From assembly GCA_018816815.1 (NCBI GenBank), contig JAHIVD010000023.1, positions 1-5,274 on the forward strand: a DNA stretch of 5,274 nt, given 5' to 3'. Source of the DNA: Patescibacteria group bacterium. Its GTDB lineage: Bacteria; Patescibacteriota; Microgenomatia; Daviesbacterales; UBA10151. Shown here in pieces: positions 1 to 5,274 of the stretch. Both the position numbers and the translations under genes were made by a program. Position 1 is the stretch's first letter; the number at the start of each line of letters is the position of its first letter. The notes below the pieces were generated by a model, which saw nothing but the letters and a program-made list of their open reading frames with translations, ran no database searches and was not told the origin of the DNA.

Positions 1-695
1 ATTTTGCGATTTCTAAAGCCTCACACGAGTGGATCCTGATTTTAGATGCAGATGAGGAAATTATTGAAACTTTAGCAAAAAAGTTGGAGGAGATTGCTGA
101 GAAGATGCATCAAATTGATTATGTCAGAGTGCCAAGAAAGAATATTATCTTCAGGCGTTTTATGCAGCATTCTGGCTGGTGGCCGGATTATAATATAAGA
201 TTTTTCAAAAAGGGCAAAGTCAGATGGACGGATAAAATTCACAGACCCCCTGAAGCTTCAGGACAGGGTCTTGATCTTCCCCCGGATGAGGAATACGCTA
301 TTGTTCACCGTAGCTACGGGACTATCTCTCAATTCATGGAAAGAATGGACAGATATACGGGTGTGCAGGCAAAAGAGTTAATAGATGAGGGGTGTAAATT
401 TGACTGGAAGGATCTTTTTGAAAAGCCACTAAGGGAGTTTTTATCAAGATTTTTTGCAAACAGCGGATATAAGGATGGTTTACATGGTTTGTCTCTGAGT
501 TTATTGCAAGCTTTTTCCTTTGCAGTCGTTTATCTGAAATTATGGGAAAAGGAAAAGTTTAGACAGCAGGACATTGATCTATTGGAATTAAGTAATCTAA
601 AAAATCAATCGTCAAAGGCTTTTAACTATTGGATTAATAGGTCAAAACATCCGGGTAATTTCTTTGAACGGATATTTAAAAAGATTAAGAGTTAA
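1..695 (+). CDS. Family 2 glycosyltransferase, WaaE-like, 5'-truncated
   Basis: This GT-A fold glycosyltransferase lacks its N-terminus because the reading frame is open to the window edge (first full codon at 3). 230 residues remain. What is seen: 'LDADEE' at fragment residues 14-19 is the metal- and nucleotide-sugar-binding DXD region, preceded by 'ASHEWIL'. 'HSGWWPDYNIRFFKK' at 56-70 and 'KIH' at 78-80 are typical of the WaaE/KdtX-like beta-glucosyltransferase branch of GT2. The C-terminal 'LLQAFSFAVVYLKLW' is a hydrophobic, probably membrane-associated tail. The missing part should hold the 'TKNEE' and 'VDNGSxDxT' nucleotide-binding motifs, roughly 50-65 residues judged from the next gene. 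A TTG at 84 could be miscalled as the start, but the DXD motif lies upstream of it, so it is internal. It ends 2 nt before its paralogue. Donor and acceptor sugars cannot be told from sequence. It probably acts at the cytoplasmic side of the membrane in surface glycan or lipid-glycan assembly. Confidence 0.9.
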   Translation, partial: FAISKASHEWILILDADEEIIETLAKKLEEIAEKMHQIDYVRVPRKNIIFRRFMQHSGWWPDYNIRFFKKGKVRWTDKIHRPPEASGQGLDLPPDEEYAIVHRSYGTISQFMERMDRYTGVQAKELIDEGCKFDWKDLFEKPLREFLSRFFANSGYKDGLHGLSLSLLQAFSFAVVYLKLWEKEKFRQQDIDLLELSNLKNQSSKAFNYWINRSKHPGNFFERIFKKIKS

Positions 696-697
696 AT

Positions 698-1501
698 ATG
701 TTAAGTGTAGTTATAATTACAAAAAACGAAGAAAACAGAATTAAAGCCTGTTTAGAATCTGTTAAGTGGGCTGATGAGATTATTGTTGTGGATAACGGAT
801 CCGGGGATAATACCTTAAATATAGCAAGACAATACACAGAAAAAATTTTCGAAGTGAATTTGCAGGATTTTTCTTCTATTCGCAATCTAGCAATAAAAAA
901 GACTTCAGGGGATTGGGTGTTTTTTGTAGATGCAGACGAGCGGGTGCTTGAGCCTTTGAAAAAGGAAATTGAGACTGTGATAACTCTTTCAGATTATTCC
1001 GCCTATGCAATATCCCGTAAAAATATCATCTTTGGCCAAGAAGTTAAACATGGTCCTTTTTGGCCTGATTGGGTAGTAAGGCTTTTCAAAAAGGATAATT
1101 TTGAAGAGTGGGTTGGTCAAGTTCATGAATATCCAAAGTTTAAAGGTGATTTAGGTTATAGTAAAAATTCTCTTTTACATTTAACACATCGCAATATTGA
1201 TCAAATTGTTTTAAAAAGCTTGGAATGGTCAAAAATTGATGCAAAATTAAGATTTGATTTGAAACATCCAAAGATGTCCGGGTGGCGGTTTTTAAGAATC
1301 TTTGTTACTGAGATTTTCAACCAAAGCATTTTAAGAAAAGGTTTTTTCAACGGAACAGTCGGCGTGATGGACTCTATGTTGCAGGCTTTTAGTCTGTATA
1401 TTACTTACGTGAGACTGTGGCAGCTGCAACAGTCTGAAGATTTAAATAAGGTGTATGATGATTTAGATAAAAGCCTGATAGAAAATCAATTTCAACGTTG
1501 A
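698..1501 (+). CDS. Family 2 glycosyltransferase, WaaE/KdtX-like
   Basis: A complete 267-residue GT2 enzyme, a normal length for the WaaE-like branch, predicted to move a sugar from a nucleotide-sugar to a lipid- or glycan-linked acceptor at the inner membrane face. Visible motifs: 'SVVIITKNEE' (3-12) and 'VVDNGSGDNT' (30-39) bind the nucleotide, 'FVDADE' (76-81) is the DXD metal site, 'HGPFWPDWVVRLFKK' (118-132) and 'VHE' (142-144) are acceptor-side motifs of this branch. The C-terminal 'MLQAFSLYITYVRLW' parallels the tail of the preceding gene. The two are paralogues: both share 'RKNIIF', a 'WPDxxxRxFKK' block and the tail. The start follows the previous stop by 2 nt, and only a weak purine stretch (AAGAG) precedes it, so translation probably depends on coupling. 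The stop is TGA and directly abuts the ATG of the next gene. The exact sugar is unknown. Confidence 0.93.
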   Translation: MLSVVIITKNEENRIKACLESVKWADEIIVVDNGSGDNTLNIARQYTEKIFEVNLQDFSSIRNLAIKKTSGDWVFFVDADERVLEPLKKEIETVITLSDYSAYAISRKNIIFGQEVKHGPFWPDWVVRLFKKDNFEEWVGQVHEYPKFKGDLGYSKNSLLHLTHRNIDQIVLKSLEWSKIDAKLRFDLKHPKMSGWRFLRIFVTEIFNQSILRKGFFNGTVGVMDSMLQAFSLYITYVRLWQLQQSEDLNKVYDDLDKSLIENQFQR

Positions 1502-2575
1502 ATGAAAATTGCAATTTATTCTCCATATTTAGATACTTTTGGTGGGGGAGAGAAATATATGATGACTATTGCGGAAACTCTCTCTTCCGGTAATGATGTG
1601 GATGTTCTTTTGGATCGTCATTTGGTAAATTTAGGGGGAAATTTTTTAAAGAATAAGCTGTCGAAAAGATTTAACCTTGATTTAAAATCCGTAAATTTTA
1701 TTTTTGCTCCTGTTGGCAAAAACTCTTCTTTCGTATCCAGAATCTCTTTTTTAAAAAAATACGATGTACTTTTCTATTTAACCGATGGGAGTATTTTTCT
1801 TCCAACCGCAAAGAAAAACATTTTGCATATTCAATCTCCCCTTGTTGGGCAGCCTTCAAAAAGCATTTGGGGCAAATTGAAACTTAAGGGTTGGGATTTA
1901 ATTATATATAATTCAAGATTTACAAAGGAGAACTCAAAGAAAAATTGGCCGCTGCCGTCTCAAATAATCTATCCGCCGGTTGATGTTGGCAAGATACGGC
2001 CTCTTCAAAAGAAAAAATACATATTGTCAGTCGGTCGTTTTTTTGGATATTTAAAGGATAAAAAACATGAGATCTTGATCAGAACTTTTAAAGAACTTTT
2101 TAAAGAAGGGTCTATAAAGGACTGGAGTCTGCATTTGGTTGGTTCGGCAGGAGAGGGGGATAAAGAATATTTACAGCAGTTGCAGGATCTGGCAAAAGGG
2201 GTGTCAATAAAATTTTATCCTAATCTAGCATATGACGATCTGGTTAAATTATACGGCGAGTCAAGCATTTATTGGCATGCATTAGGTTTTAACGAGGAAG
2301 ATCCAACCAAAATGGAGCATTTTGGGATATCTGTAGTTGAGGCAATGGCAGCAGGGGCTGTGCCTGTGGTTGTCAACAAAGGAGGTTTAAAAGAAATTCT
2401 GAGTAACGGCGAAGATGGTTTTTTGTGGGACAATTTAGAACAGTCTAAACAATTAACAACAAGTTTAGCAAGAGACACAAAATTACTGCAGAATATATCA
2501 GAGCAAGCTACTGAATCGGCTAAAAGATTCAACAAAAATAATTTTGCAAAACATGTACTTCGATTAGTCGCTTAA
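1502..2575 (+). CDS. Family 4 glycosyltransferase (GT-B fold)
   Basis: A 357-residue retaining glycosyltransferase of the GT4 group, with two Rossmann domains as expected for GT-B. The N-terminal acceptor domain opens with 'MKIAIYSPYLDTFGGGEKYM', whose glycine-rich loop at 14-16 is typical. The 'IYNSRFTKE' segment (135-143) and 'IIYPPVDV' (155-162) mark the linker. The C-terminal donor domain starts at 'YILSVGRF' (173-180) with lysines at 185-188 near the phosphate-binding position. The EX7E motif is seen as E272 and E280 in 'EHFGISVVEAMAAG', followed by 'PVVVNKGGLKEIL' and 'NGEDGFLW'. The 'EHFGISVVEAMAAG' wording resembles ALG11-type mannosyltransferases, but calling mannose would be inference. 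It is predicted to be cytosolic, acting on a membrane-anchored acceptor. Its ATG follows the previous TGA with no gap and no visible Shine-Dalgarno sequence, which suggests translational coupling. Confidence 0.93.
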   Translation: MKIAIYSPYLDTFGGGEKYMMTIAETLSSGNDVDVLLDRHLVNLGGNFLKNKLSKRFNLDLKSVNFIFAPVGKNSSFVSRISFLKKYDVLFYLTDGSIFLPTAKKNILHIQSPLVGQPSKSIWGKLKLKGWDLIIYNSRFTKENSKKNWPLPSQIIYPPVDVGKIRPLQKKKYILSVGRFFGYLKDKKHEILIRTFKELFKEGSIKDWSLHLVGSAGEGDKEYLQQLQDLAKGVSIKFYPNLAYDDLVKLYGESSIYWHALGFNEEDPTKMEHFGISVVEAMAAGAVPVVVNKGGLKEILSNGEDGFLWDNLEQSKQLTTSLARDTKLLQNISEQATESAKRFNKNNFAKHVLRLVA

Positions 2576-2640
2576 ATTTATGCGAAAGCTGAATGCACAA
2601 AATATCCTAAAGAAAAGTGTAATTGATTTAATGAAAATTA

Positions 2641-2646
2641 AAGGTG
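2641..2646 (+). promoter_or_regulatory. Candidate ribosome binding site deciding the next start
   Basis: AAGGTG lies 5 nt before the ATG at 2652 and matches AAGGAG with one change. It is the best Shine-Dalgarno-like site in front of any gene here. The in-frame upstream ATGs at 2580 and 2631 have nothing comparable. This favours 2652 as the start of the membrane protein, but an incidental match in AT-rich DNA is possible. Confidence 0.4.
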
Positions 2647-2651
2647 CTCCA

Positions 2652-3326
2652 ATGAAAAAATTCATACTCGCACATTTATTAGTGATAATCTTAAATTCTT
2701 GGTGGTGGACTGTTATTCAAAGAAATTTCTGGGTTGGTTTGTTGGTTTTTGTCTTGAGTTTTGTAGCATTTATATATTTTTGGCAAAATAAATCCAGAAA
2801 ACTATTTTTATTACTCTTGACACTAACCACTGTTTTATTTTTTATAACGGTTAGAAAAGCTTTTGACGAAAGTATTTTTCGGAATTCGGCACTTGATATC
2901 CAGCAGTATAACAAAAGGCACGAGTTTTATGCTAATGACCTTGGAAAGATATATAAGAATAAATTCACGCTGACTTATTTTAAAGAGTACAATTTACCGA
3001 TTACTAAATTACAAAGTAATTTTTTCGTCAACCTAGATCCTAATTTGTATTTTTTTGAAAGCCATCCGAGAGAAAGATTGGGCGTTGAGGAGTTTAAGAA
3101 ATACTCACCAATATTTCTACCATTTTTCTTAGTAGGAATCATATTTTCCATATATGTTTTATCATTAGATATCCTGATATATTCGATATCTATTATGATA
3201 ATCAGCTCTATTATTTCTCCTTCATACAATTTGGGACCAATATTATTTTTTCCGGTTGTTAATTATTTGATCACCATTGGGATAATATTGATTCTAAAGA
3301 GAGTAAGGTATTTTAAACGAGCATGA
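2652..3326 (+). CDS. Multi-spanning membrane protein of unknown function, partner of the GT-C enzyme
   Basis: I do not recognise a named family. From the ATG at 2652 the protein has 224 residues: a positive start (MKK), three hydrophobic segments (about 4-22, 26-44 and 50-67), a polar stretch of about 80 residues (70-152), then hydrophobic segments around 153-171, 173-189 and 195-216 and a basic tail (KRVRYFKRA). The polar stretch probably faces one side of the membrane and holds 'FFVNLDPNLYFFESHPRER' (124-142). Similar 'N-D-x-N-x-YFF-x-x-HPRER' wording is, from memory, seen in uncharacterised Microgenomates proteins beside GT39-type transferases. The frame is open back to an ATG at 2580, giving 248 residues and only a 4-nt gap from the GT4 gene, like the other gaps here. 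I prefer 2652 for its ribosome binding site and because residues 1-24 of the longer form are polar. Its TGA stop overlaps the ATG of the GT-C gene by 4 nt (ATGA), so the two are coupled and may act together. Such a role is inference. Confidence 0.8.
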   Translation: MKKFILAHLLVIILNSWWWTVIQRNFWVGLLVFVLSFVAFIYFWQNKSRKLFLLLLTLTTVLFFITVRKAFDESIFRNSALDIQQYNKRHEFYANDLGKIYKNKFTLTYFKEYNLPITKLQSNFFVNLDPNLYFFESHPRERLGVEEFKKYSPIFLPFFLVGIIFSIYVLSLDILIYSISIMIISSIISPSYNLGPILFFPVVNYLITIGIILILKRVRYFKRA

Positions 3327-4972
3327 GATTTAATTGGAAGTATATAATTATTTTTTCCGTAGTTATTTTAACTGCGGTATTTTTAAGGTTTTACCAGCTT
3401 GATAAAATACCTCCTGGTTTAATTATTGATGAGGCGTCTGAGGGATATAATGCTTTTTCCATATTGCAAACCGGCAAAGACCGTTATGGACAAAGCTTCC
3501 CCATTCTTTTTAGGTCGTTTGGATCATTTCAAGCACCTTTGTACACCTACTTGTCAGTTATTCCAATCTACCTTTTTGGAAATTCAATATTCTCTATTCA
3601 TTTTGTATCTGCGGTTTCAGGAGTGATACTGGTGATTACAACATTTATTTTGTTAATTGATTTTAAGAAAAGAAAAAGGATAGGTCTGTCAGTAACAGCT
3701 GCTTTTTTAGTTGCAATTTCGCCTTGGGCGGTATTTTTCTCAAGGATTGGTACAGAGGCAAGTTTGGGTGTCACGTTATTCGCTTTGAGTATATTATTTT
3801 TTTATCTATCCTTGAAGCGACTTTGGTTTTTTCCTGTAGCCACATTTGTTTTAGGTTTGTCTACACATGCTTATTATAGCGAGCGGCTAATTAGCGTTCT
3901 TTTCTTAATTGGTTTTATATTATTATTCAGGAGAATTCTATTTTCAGATAGGAAAATTTTAGTTTTGGGATTAATTCTTTTTGGAATCACTCAAATACCT
4001 CATTTAATAATTTTAAACTCAGGTGCATTCACCAGGAGACTTACTCAAATTGATTATTTTAACGCCCAATTTTTTCAAAATAATAGCGGGAGTCTTCGCA
4101 ATTTCCCTTTTGGCAGACAATTATTTGTTATCAGGGAGTTTTTAAGCCAGTATTTGGCATATTTTTCTCCTAAAAATTTATTTTTTGATCCTGATCCTCA
4201 GAGTGCCCGCTCAATGCCTGACCTTTCAGTATTTTATAGCTGGATGGTTGTTCTGTTTGTATTTGGATTGAGGTCATTTATGAAAAACCACTCATCCCCG
4301 CTTATTAGAATACTTATTTTATTAACTGTTTTAGCTCCTATTCCTGCTAGCCTCACGAAAGATCCGTTTTGTACGATTCGTACTCTTGTTTTCTTTTGGA
4401 GCATTACTATAATTATTGCCTTTGGCATAAATTATTTATTAAATATTTTTTTATCCTTTAAATCTAAAGCTCTGATTATTATTGTAATTATCTCAATATC
4501 ATTAATTCAACTGTATCTTGCTTATTTTGTTCTTCTAAAATACGAACGTTCTGAGAATTATGGTTTTTCTTACTTAGAATTACTCAAAAAGATTGAGCTA
4601 AACAAAGATAAAAAGTTTGTTGTTGATTCAACTAGGGAATTAGGGACAGGGATTAGATTTGCTTTTATTAAAAAACACGATCCAAAGACACTGCAGAAAG
4701 CACTGGGAAGTAGAATTGTTGGACAATATTATAGTAATTTCGAATATGACGAGCCATATGTTTTGGATAATATCGAAGCAAGACCAATTTTCTGGCATGA
4801 AGATCCATGCAAGGATCAAATTTTAGTTGGAGATCTTCTTGCGATCTCTGACGGTCAGATTAAAGAACATTATTTAAGATTTCTATTTGATGTAAAAGAT
4901 ATGGCAGGTAATGTAGCTTTAAAGGCTTATGCTACAAATCCGGATGCAAAGTGCAACGCCCCTCCGGATTAG
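3323..4972 (+). CDS. GT39/ArnT-like integral membrane glycosyltransferase (GT-C fold)
   Basis: A 549-residue polytopic protein of the GT-C superfamily (PMT/ArnT/RgtABCD-like), which uses polyprenyl-phosphate sugars on the outer face of the membrane. After a first membrane segment (about 7-22), the first outer loop carries 'PPGLIIDEASEGYNA' (30-44), with D36-E37 at the place of the catalytic acidic pair of GT-C enzymes. It continues with 'GKDRYGQSFPILFRSFG' (51-67) and 'APLYTYL' (71-77), the jaw region that follows in this family. Further hydrophobic segments run to about residue 405, with loop motifs 'SPWAVFFSRIGTEA' (133-146) and 'ASLTKDPFCTIRTL' (342-355). Residues 406-549 form a soluble C-terminal domain of mixed alpha/beta character, ending in 'TNPDAKCNAPPD'. 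The start ATG overlaps the previous gene's stop by 4 nt. The last 41 nt overlap the 3' end of an antisense homologous remnant. Sugar and acceptor are unknown; lipid, glycan or protein are all possible. Confidence 0.9.
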   Translation: MRFNWKYIIIFSVVILTAVFLRFYQLDKIPPGLIIDEASEGYNAFSILQTGKDRYGQSFPILFRSFGSFQAPLYTYLSVIPIYLFGNSIFSIHFVSAVSGVILVITTFILLIDFKKRKRIGLSVTAAFLVAISPWAVFFSRIGTEASLGVTLFALSILFFYLSLKRLWFFPVATFVLGLSTHAYYSERLISVLFLIGFILLFRRILFSDRKILVLGLILFGITQIPHLIILNSGAFTRRLTQIDYFNAQFFQNNSGSLRNFPFGRQLFVIREFLSQYLAYFSPKNLFFDPDPQSARSMPDLSVFYSWMVVLFVFGLRSFMKNHSSPLIRILILLTVLAPIPASLTKDPFCTIRTLVFFWSITIIIAFGINYLLNIFLSFKSKALIIIVIISISLIQLYLAYFVLLKYERSENYGFSYLELLKKIELNKDKKFVVDSTRELGTGIRFAFIKKHDPKTLQKALGSRIVGQYYSNFEYDEPYVLDNIEARPIFWHEDPCKDQILVGDLLAISDGQIKEHYLRFLFDVKDMAGNVALKAYATNPDAKCNAPPD

Positions 4973-4982
4973 TTGAATAACC
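4924..4982. repeat. Imperfect inverted repeat at the convergent 3' ends
   Basis: The arms 4924-4944 and 4963-4982 pair at 17 of 20 positions with one unpaired base (C4926). The inner 8 bp are perfect (AATCCGGA against TCCGGATT). The loop 4945-4962 contains a TGCA palindrome at 4952-4955, exactly on the dyad axis. The symmetry is best explained by coding: the two strands carry homologous 'Y-x-TNP(D/E)xxC' codons facing each other. It could fold as an RNA hairpin covering the GT-C stop codon, but no U-run follows it, so it is not a canonical terminator. Confidence 0.75.
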
Positions 4983-5021
4983 AAATAGGGCAACTTTTCC
5001 TGATAAATCAGGGATCTGAAA
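4932..5021 (-). pseudogene. C-terminal remnant of a second GT39-like glycosyltransferase, antisense
   Basis: The minus strand from 5021 down to the TAG at 4934-4932 reads about 29 codons. Its first 19, 'FQIPDLSGKVALFGYSTNP' (5021-4965), align without gaps to residues 522-540 of the plus-strand GT-C protein, 'FDVKDMAGNVALKAYATNP' (4886-4942). Ten of 19 residues are identical, and most of the rest are conservative (V/I, M/L, A/S, N/K, A/G). These two DNA segments do not overlap, so the match is not a trivial palindrome. Nucleotide identity is 35/57 by hand, and several codons differ only synonymously (GGT/GGA, GTA/GTT, GCT/GCC, TTA/CTA, ACA/ACT), a mark of past selection on protein. Both then run through (D/E)-x-(K/R)-C to a stop a few codons on. 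The similarity stops at 5021, about 20 nt from the transposase stop and in another frame. I infer an insertion sequence cut this gene, whose 5' part should lie beyond the element. Chance similarity is the alternative. Confidence 0.6.
4997..5014. other. Short hairpin in the intergenic stretch
   Basis: CCTGAT/ATCAGG at 4999-5012 forms a 6-bp stem around AA, more realistically 5 bp with a TAAA loop. It extends by one wobble (T4998-G5013) and one more pair (T4997-A5014). Neither strand has a T-run on the 3' side (plus continues GATCTG, minus AAAAGTT), so it is not a standard intrinsic terminator. It lies inside the antisense coding remnant and may be incidental. Confidence 0.35.
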
Positions 5022-5030
5022 TTCCCCTGA
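5008..5030. repeat. Inverted repeat straddling the inferred insertion-sequence edge
   Basis: TCAGGG at 5008-5013 and CCCTGA at 5025-5030 are perfect inverted copies around an 11-nt spacer. The right copy belongs to the stretch 5022-5040, inferred as the terminus of the insertion element, while the left copy lies in the antisense glycosyltransferase remnant. It could be a hairpin near the element end, or coincidence. With only one end of the element in the window, the true terminal inverted repeat cannot be defined. Confidence 0.35.
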
Positions 5031-5274
5031 GTTTCCCAAATTAGTGTCCTGAACGAAGTTTTTGCAGTAAGGTGTGGATAACCGGAGAAATGTCCTCATC
5101 GGCAATATATTCCTGACCGTTGATAACAACAATACCGGATCTAACGGGGCGCAGAGTTTTCACCAGATGCTTAATGCTCATGCCGGTTTGTGATTCGATG
5201 CTTTTCCCCATGGCTAAAGCGGTAAGAACAATGGTCAAATGGGCTTCAATGGAGTCCCGCTTGCGATGAAAAAT
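5022..5274 (-). mobile_element. Insertion sequence, IS4/IS1634-like, right end only
   Basis: The element enters from the window edge with the 3' part of its transposase gene and appears to end within about 20 nt after the transposase stop. The edge is placed near 5021/5022 because homology of the minus strand to the GT-C C-terminus begins exactly there. The terminal sequence read inward would start about ATTCCCCTGAGTTTCCCAAA (5021-5040). GC content of 5041-5274 is 106/234, or 45%, by hand count. Sample lines of the operon range from about 18% to 43%. The other terminus and any target duplication are outside the window, so the exact edge is uncertain by several bases. Confidence 0.6.
5041..5274 (-). 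CDS. DDE transposase, IS4/IS1634-like, C-terminal fragment
   Basis: The minus strand from the window edge to the TAA at 5043-5041 gives 77 residues with no stop, so the gene continues beyond the window and its N-terminus and most of the DDE catalytic core are unseen. The fragment starts 'IFHRKRDSIEAHLTIVLTAL', which matches the familiar end of IS4-type (IS1634-like) transposases: 'RP-IFHRKRDSIEAHLTIVF-ALA', the segment just after the catalytic glutamate helix. It continues 'TGMSIKHLVKTLRPVRS' (30-46), also typical of these proteins, and finishes with a helical tail (HTLLQKLRSGH). An apparent short start at 5238 is a TTG inside the gene, not a real start. The family name is from memory of the motif. 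The enzyme would cut and join the ends of its own element. It faces the operon tail-to-tail. Confidence 0.85.
   Translation of the reverse strand: MFHRKRDSIEAHLTIVLTALAMGKSIESQTGMSIKHLVKTLRPVRSGIVVINGQEYIADEDISPVIHTLLQKLRSGH

Noticed and set aside
84..695. TTG at 84 as a start giving a complete short glycosyltransferase
   Set aside because: The in-frame sequence upstream encodes the DXD motif 'LDADEE' and runs open to the window edge, so the gene is truncated by the window and not short.
685..885. 66-codon minus-strand open frame over the GT2 start
   Set aside because: Antisense to the conserved 'TKNEE' and 'VVDNGSGDNT' motifs of a clear glycosyltransferase; no support of its own.
2269..2535. 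88-codon minus-strand open frame inside the GT4 gene
   Set aside because: It lies fully antisense to the conserved EX7E donor domain, has no recognisable motif, and is explained by the codon use of the real gene.
2975..3229. 84-codon minus-strand open frame inside the membrane protein gene
   Set aside because: Isoleucine-rich antisense shadow of AT-rich hydrophobic codons, with no ribosome binding site or family motif.
4973..5040. Possible bidirectional intrinsic terminator between the convergent genes
   Set aside because: Hairpins exist at 4999-5012 and 5008-5030, but no T-run follows on either strand, and the stretch is better explained as antisense coding remnant plus insertion-sequence end.
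5044..5132. Upstream part of the minus-strand open frame that contains the antisense GT-C remnant
   Set aside because: It overlaps the transposase in another frame, and its residues show no likeness to the GT-C protein. Only 5021-4932 is supported as a remnant.

Overview
The window looks like a piece of a bacterial surface-polysaccharide or glycoconjugate locus, most likely from a member of the Candidate Phyla Radiation (Patescibacteria, Microgenomates-like). This assignment is inference. It rests on AT-rich DNA, tightly packed glycosyltransferase genes with almost no Shine-Dalgarno sequences, and the pairing of a small hypothetical membrane protein with a GT-C transferase that carries a 'PPGLIIDEASEGYNA' first loop, a style I associate with Microgenomates. 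TGA is used as a stop codon by two genes, so this is ordinary code 11. That argues against Gracilibacteria and Absconditabacteria, which read TGA as glycine.

Layout: positions 1-4972 are one plus-strand operon-like run. It holds a 5'-truncated family 2 glycosyltransferase (to 695), a second complete and paralogous family 2 glycosyltransferase (698-1501), a GT4 glycosyltransferase (1502-2575), a multi-spanning membrane protein of unknown function (about 2652-3326, possibly from 2580), and a GT39/ArnT-like polyprenyl-phosphate-sugar-dependent membrane glycosyltransferase (3323-4972). Gaps are 2, 0 and 4 (or 76) nt, then a 4-nt overlap, so co-transcription and translational coupling are likely. 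The three cytosolic enzymes would build a glycan on a lipid carrier or on a surface lipid. The GT-C enzyme would add a sugar on the outer face of the membrane.

The right end (about 4932-5274) is different. On the minus strand, the last 77 codons of an IS4/IS1634-like DDE transposase enter from the window edge and stop at 5041. Its GC content is about 45% by hand count (106/234), clearly above most of the operon. Between its stop codon and the end of the GT-C gene, the minus strand encodes a peptide (5021-4965) that matches the C-terminus of the plus-strand GT-C protein at 10 of 19 residues. Most other positions are conservative, and many codon differences are synonymous. The simplest reading is that a second, diverged copy of the GT-C gene lies tail-to-tail with the first and was interrupted by the insertion sequence, leaving only its last ~30 codons in view. 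The two 3' ends overlap around a palindromic centre at about 4953/4954.

No rRNA, tRNA, CRISPR array, clear promoter or canonical U-tract terminator was seen.
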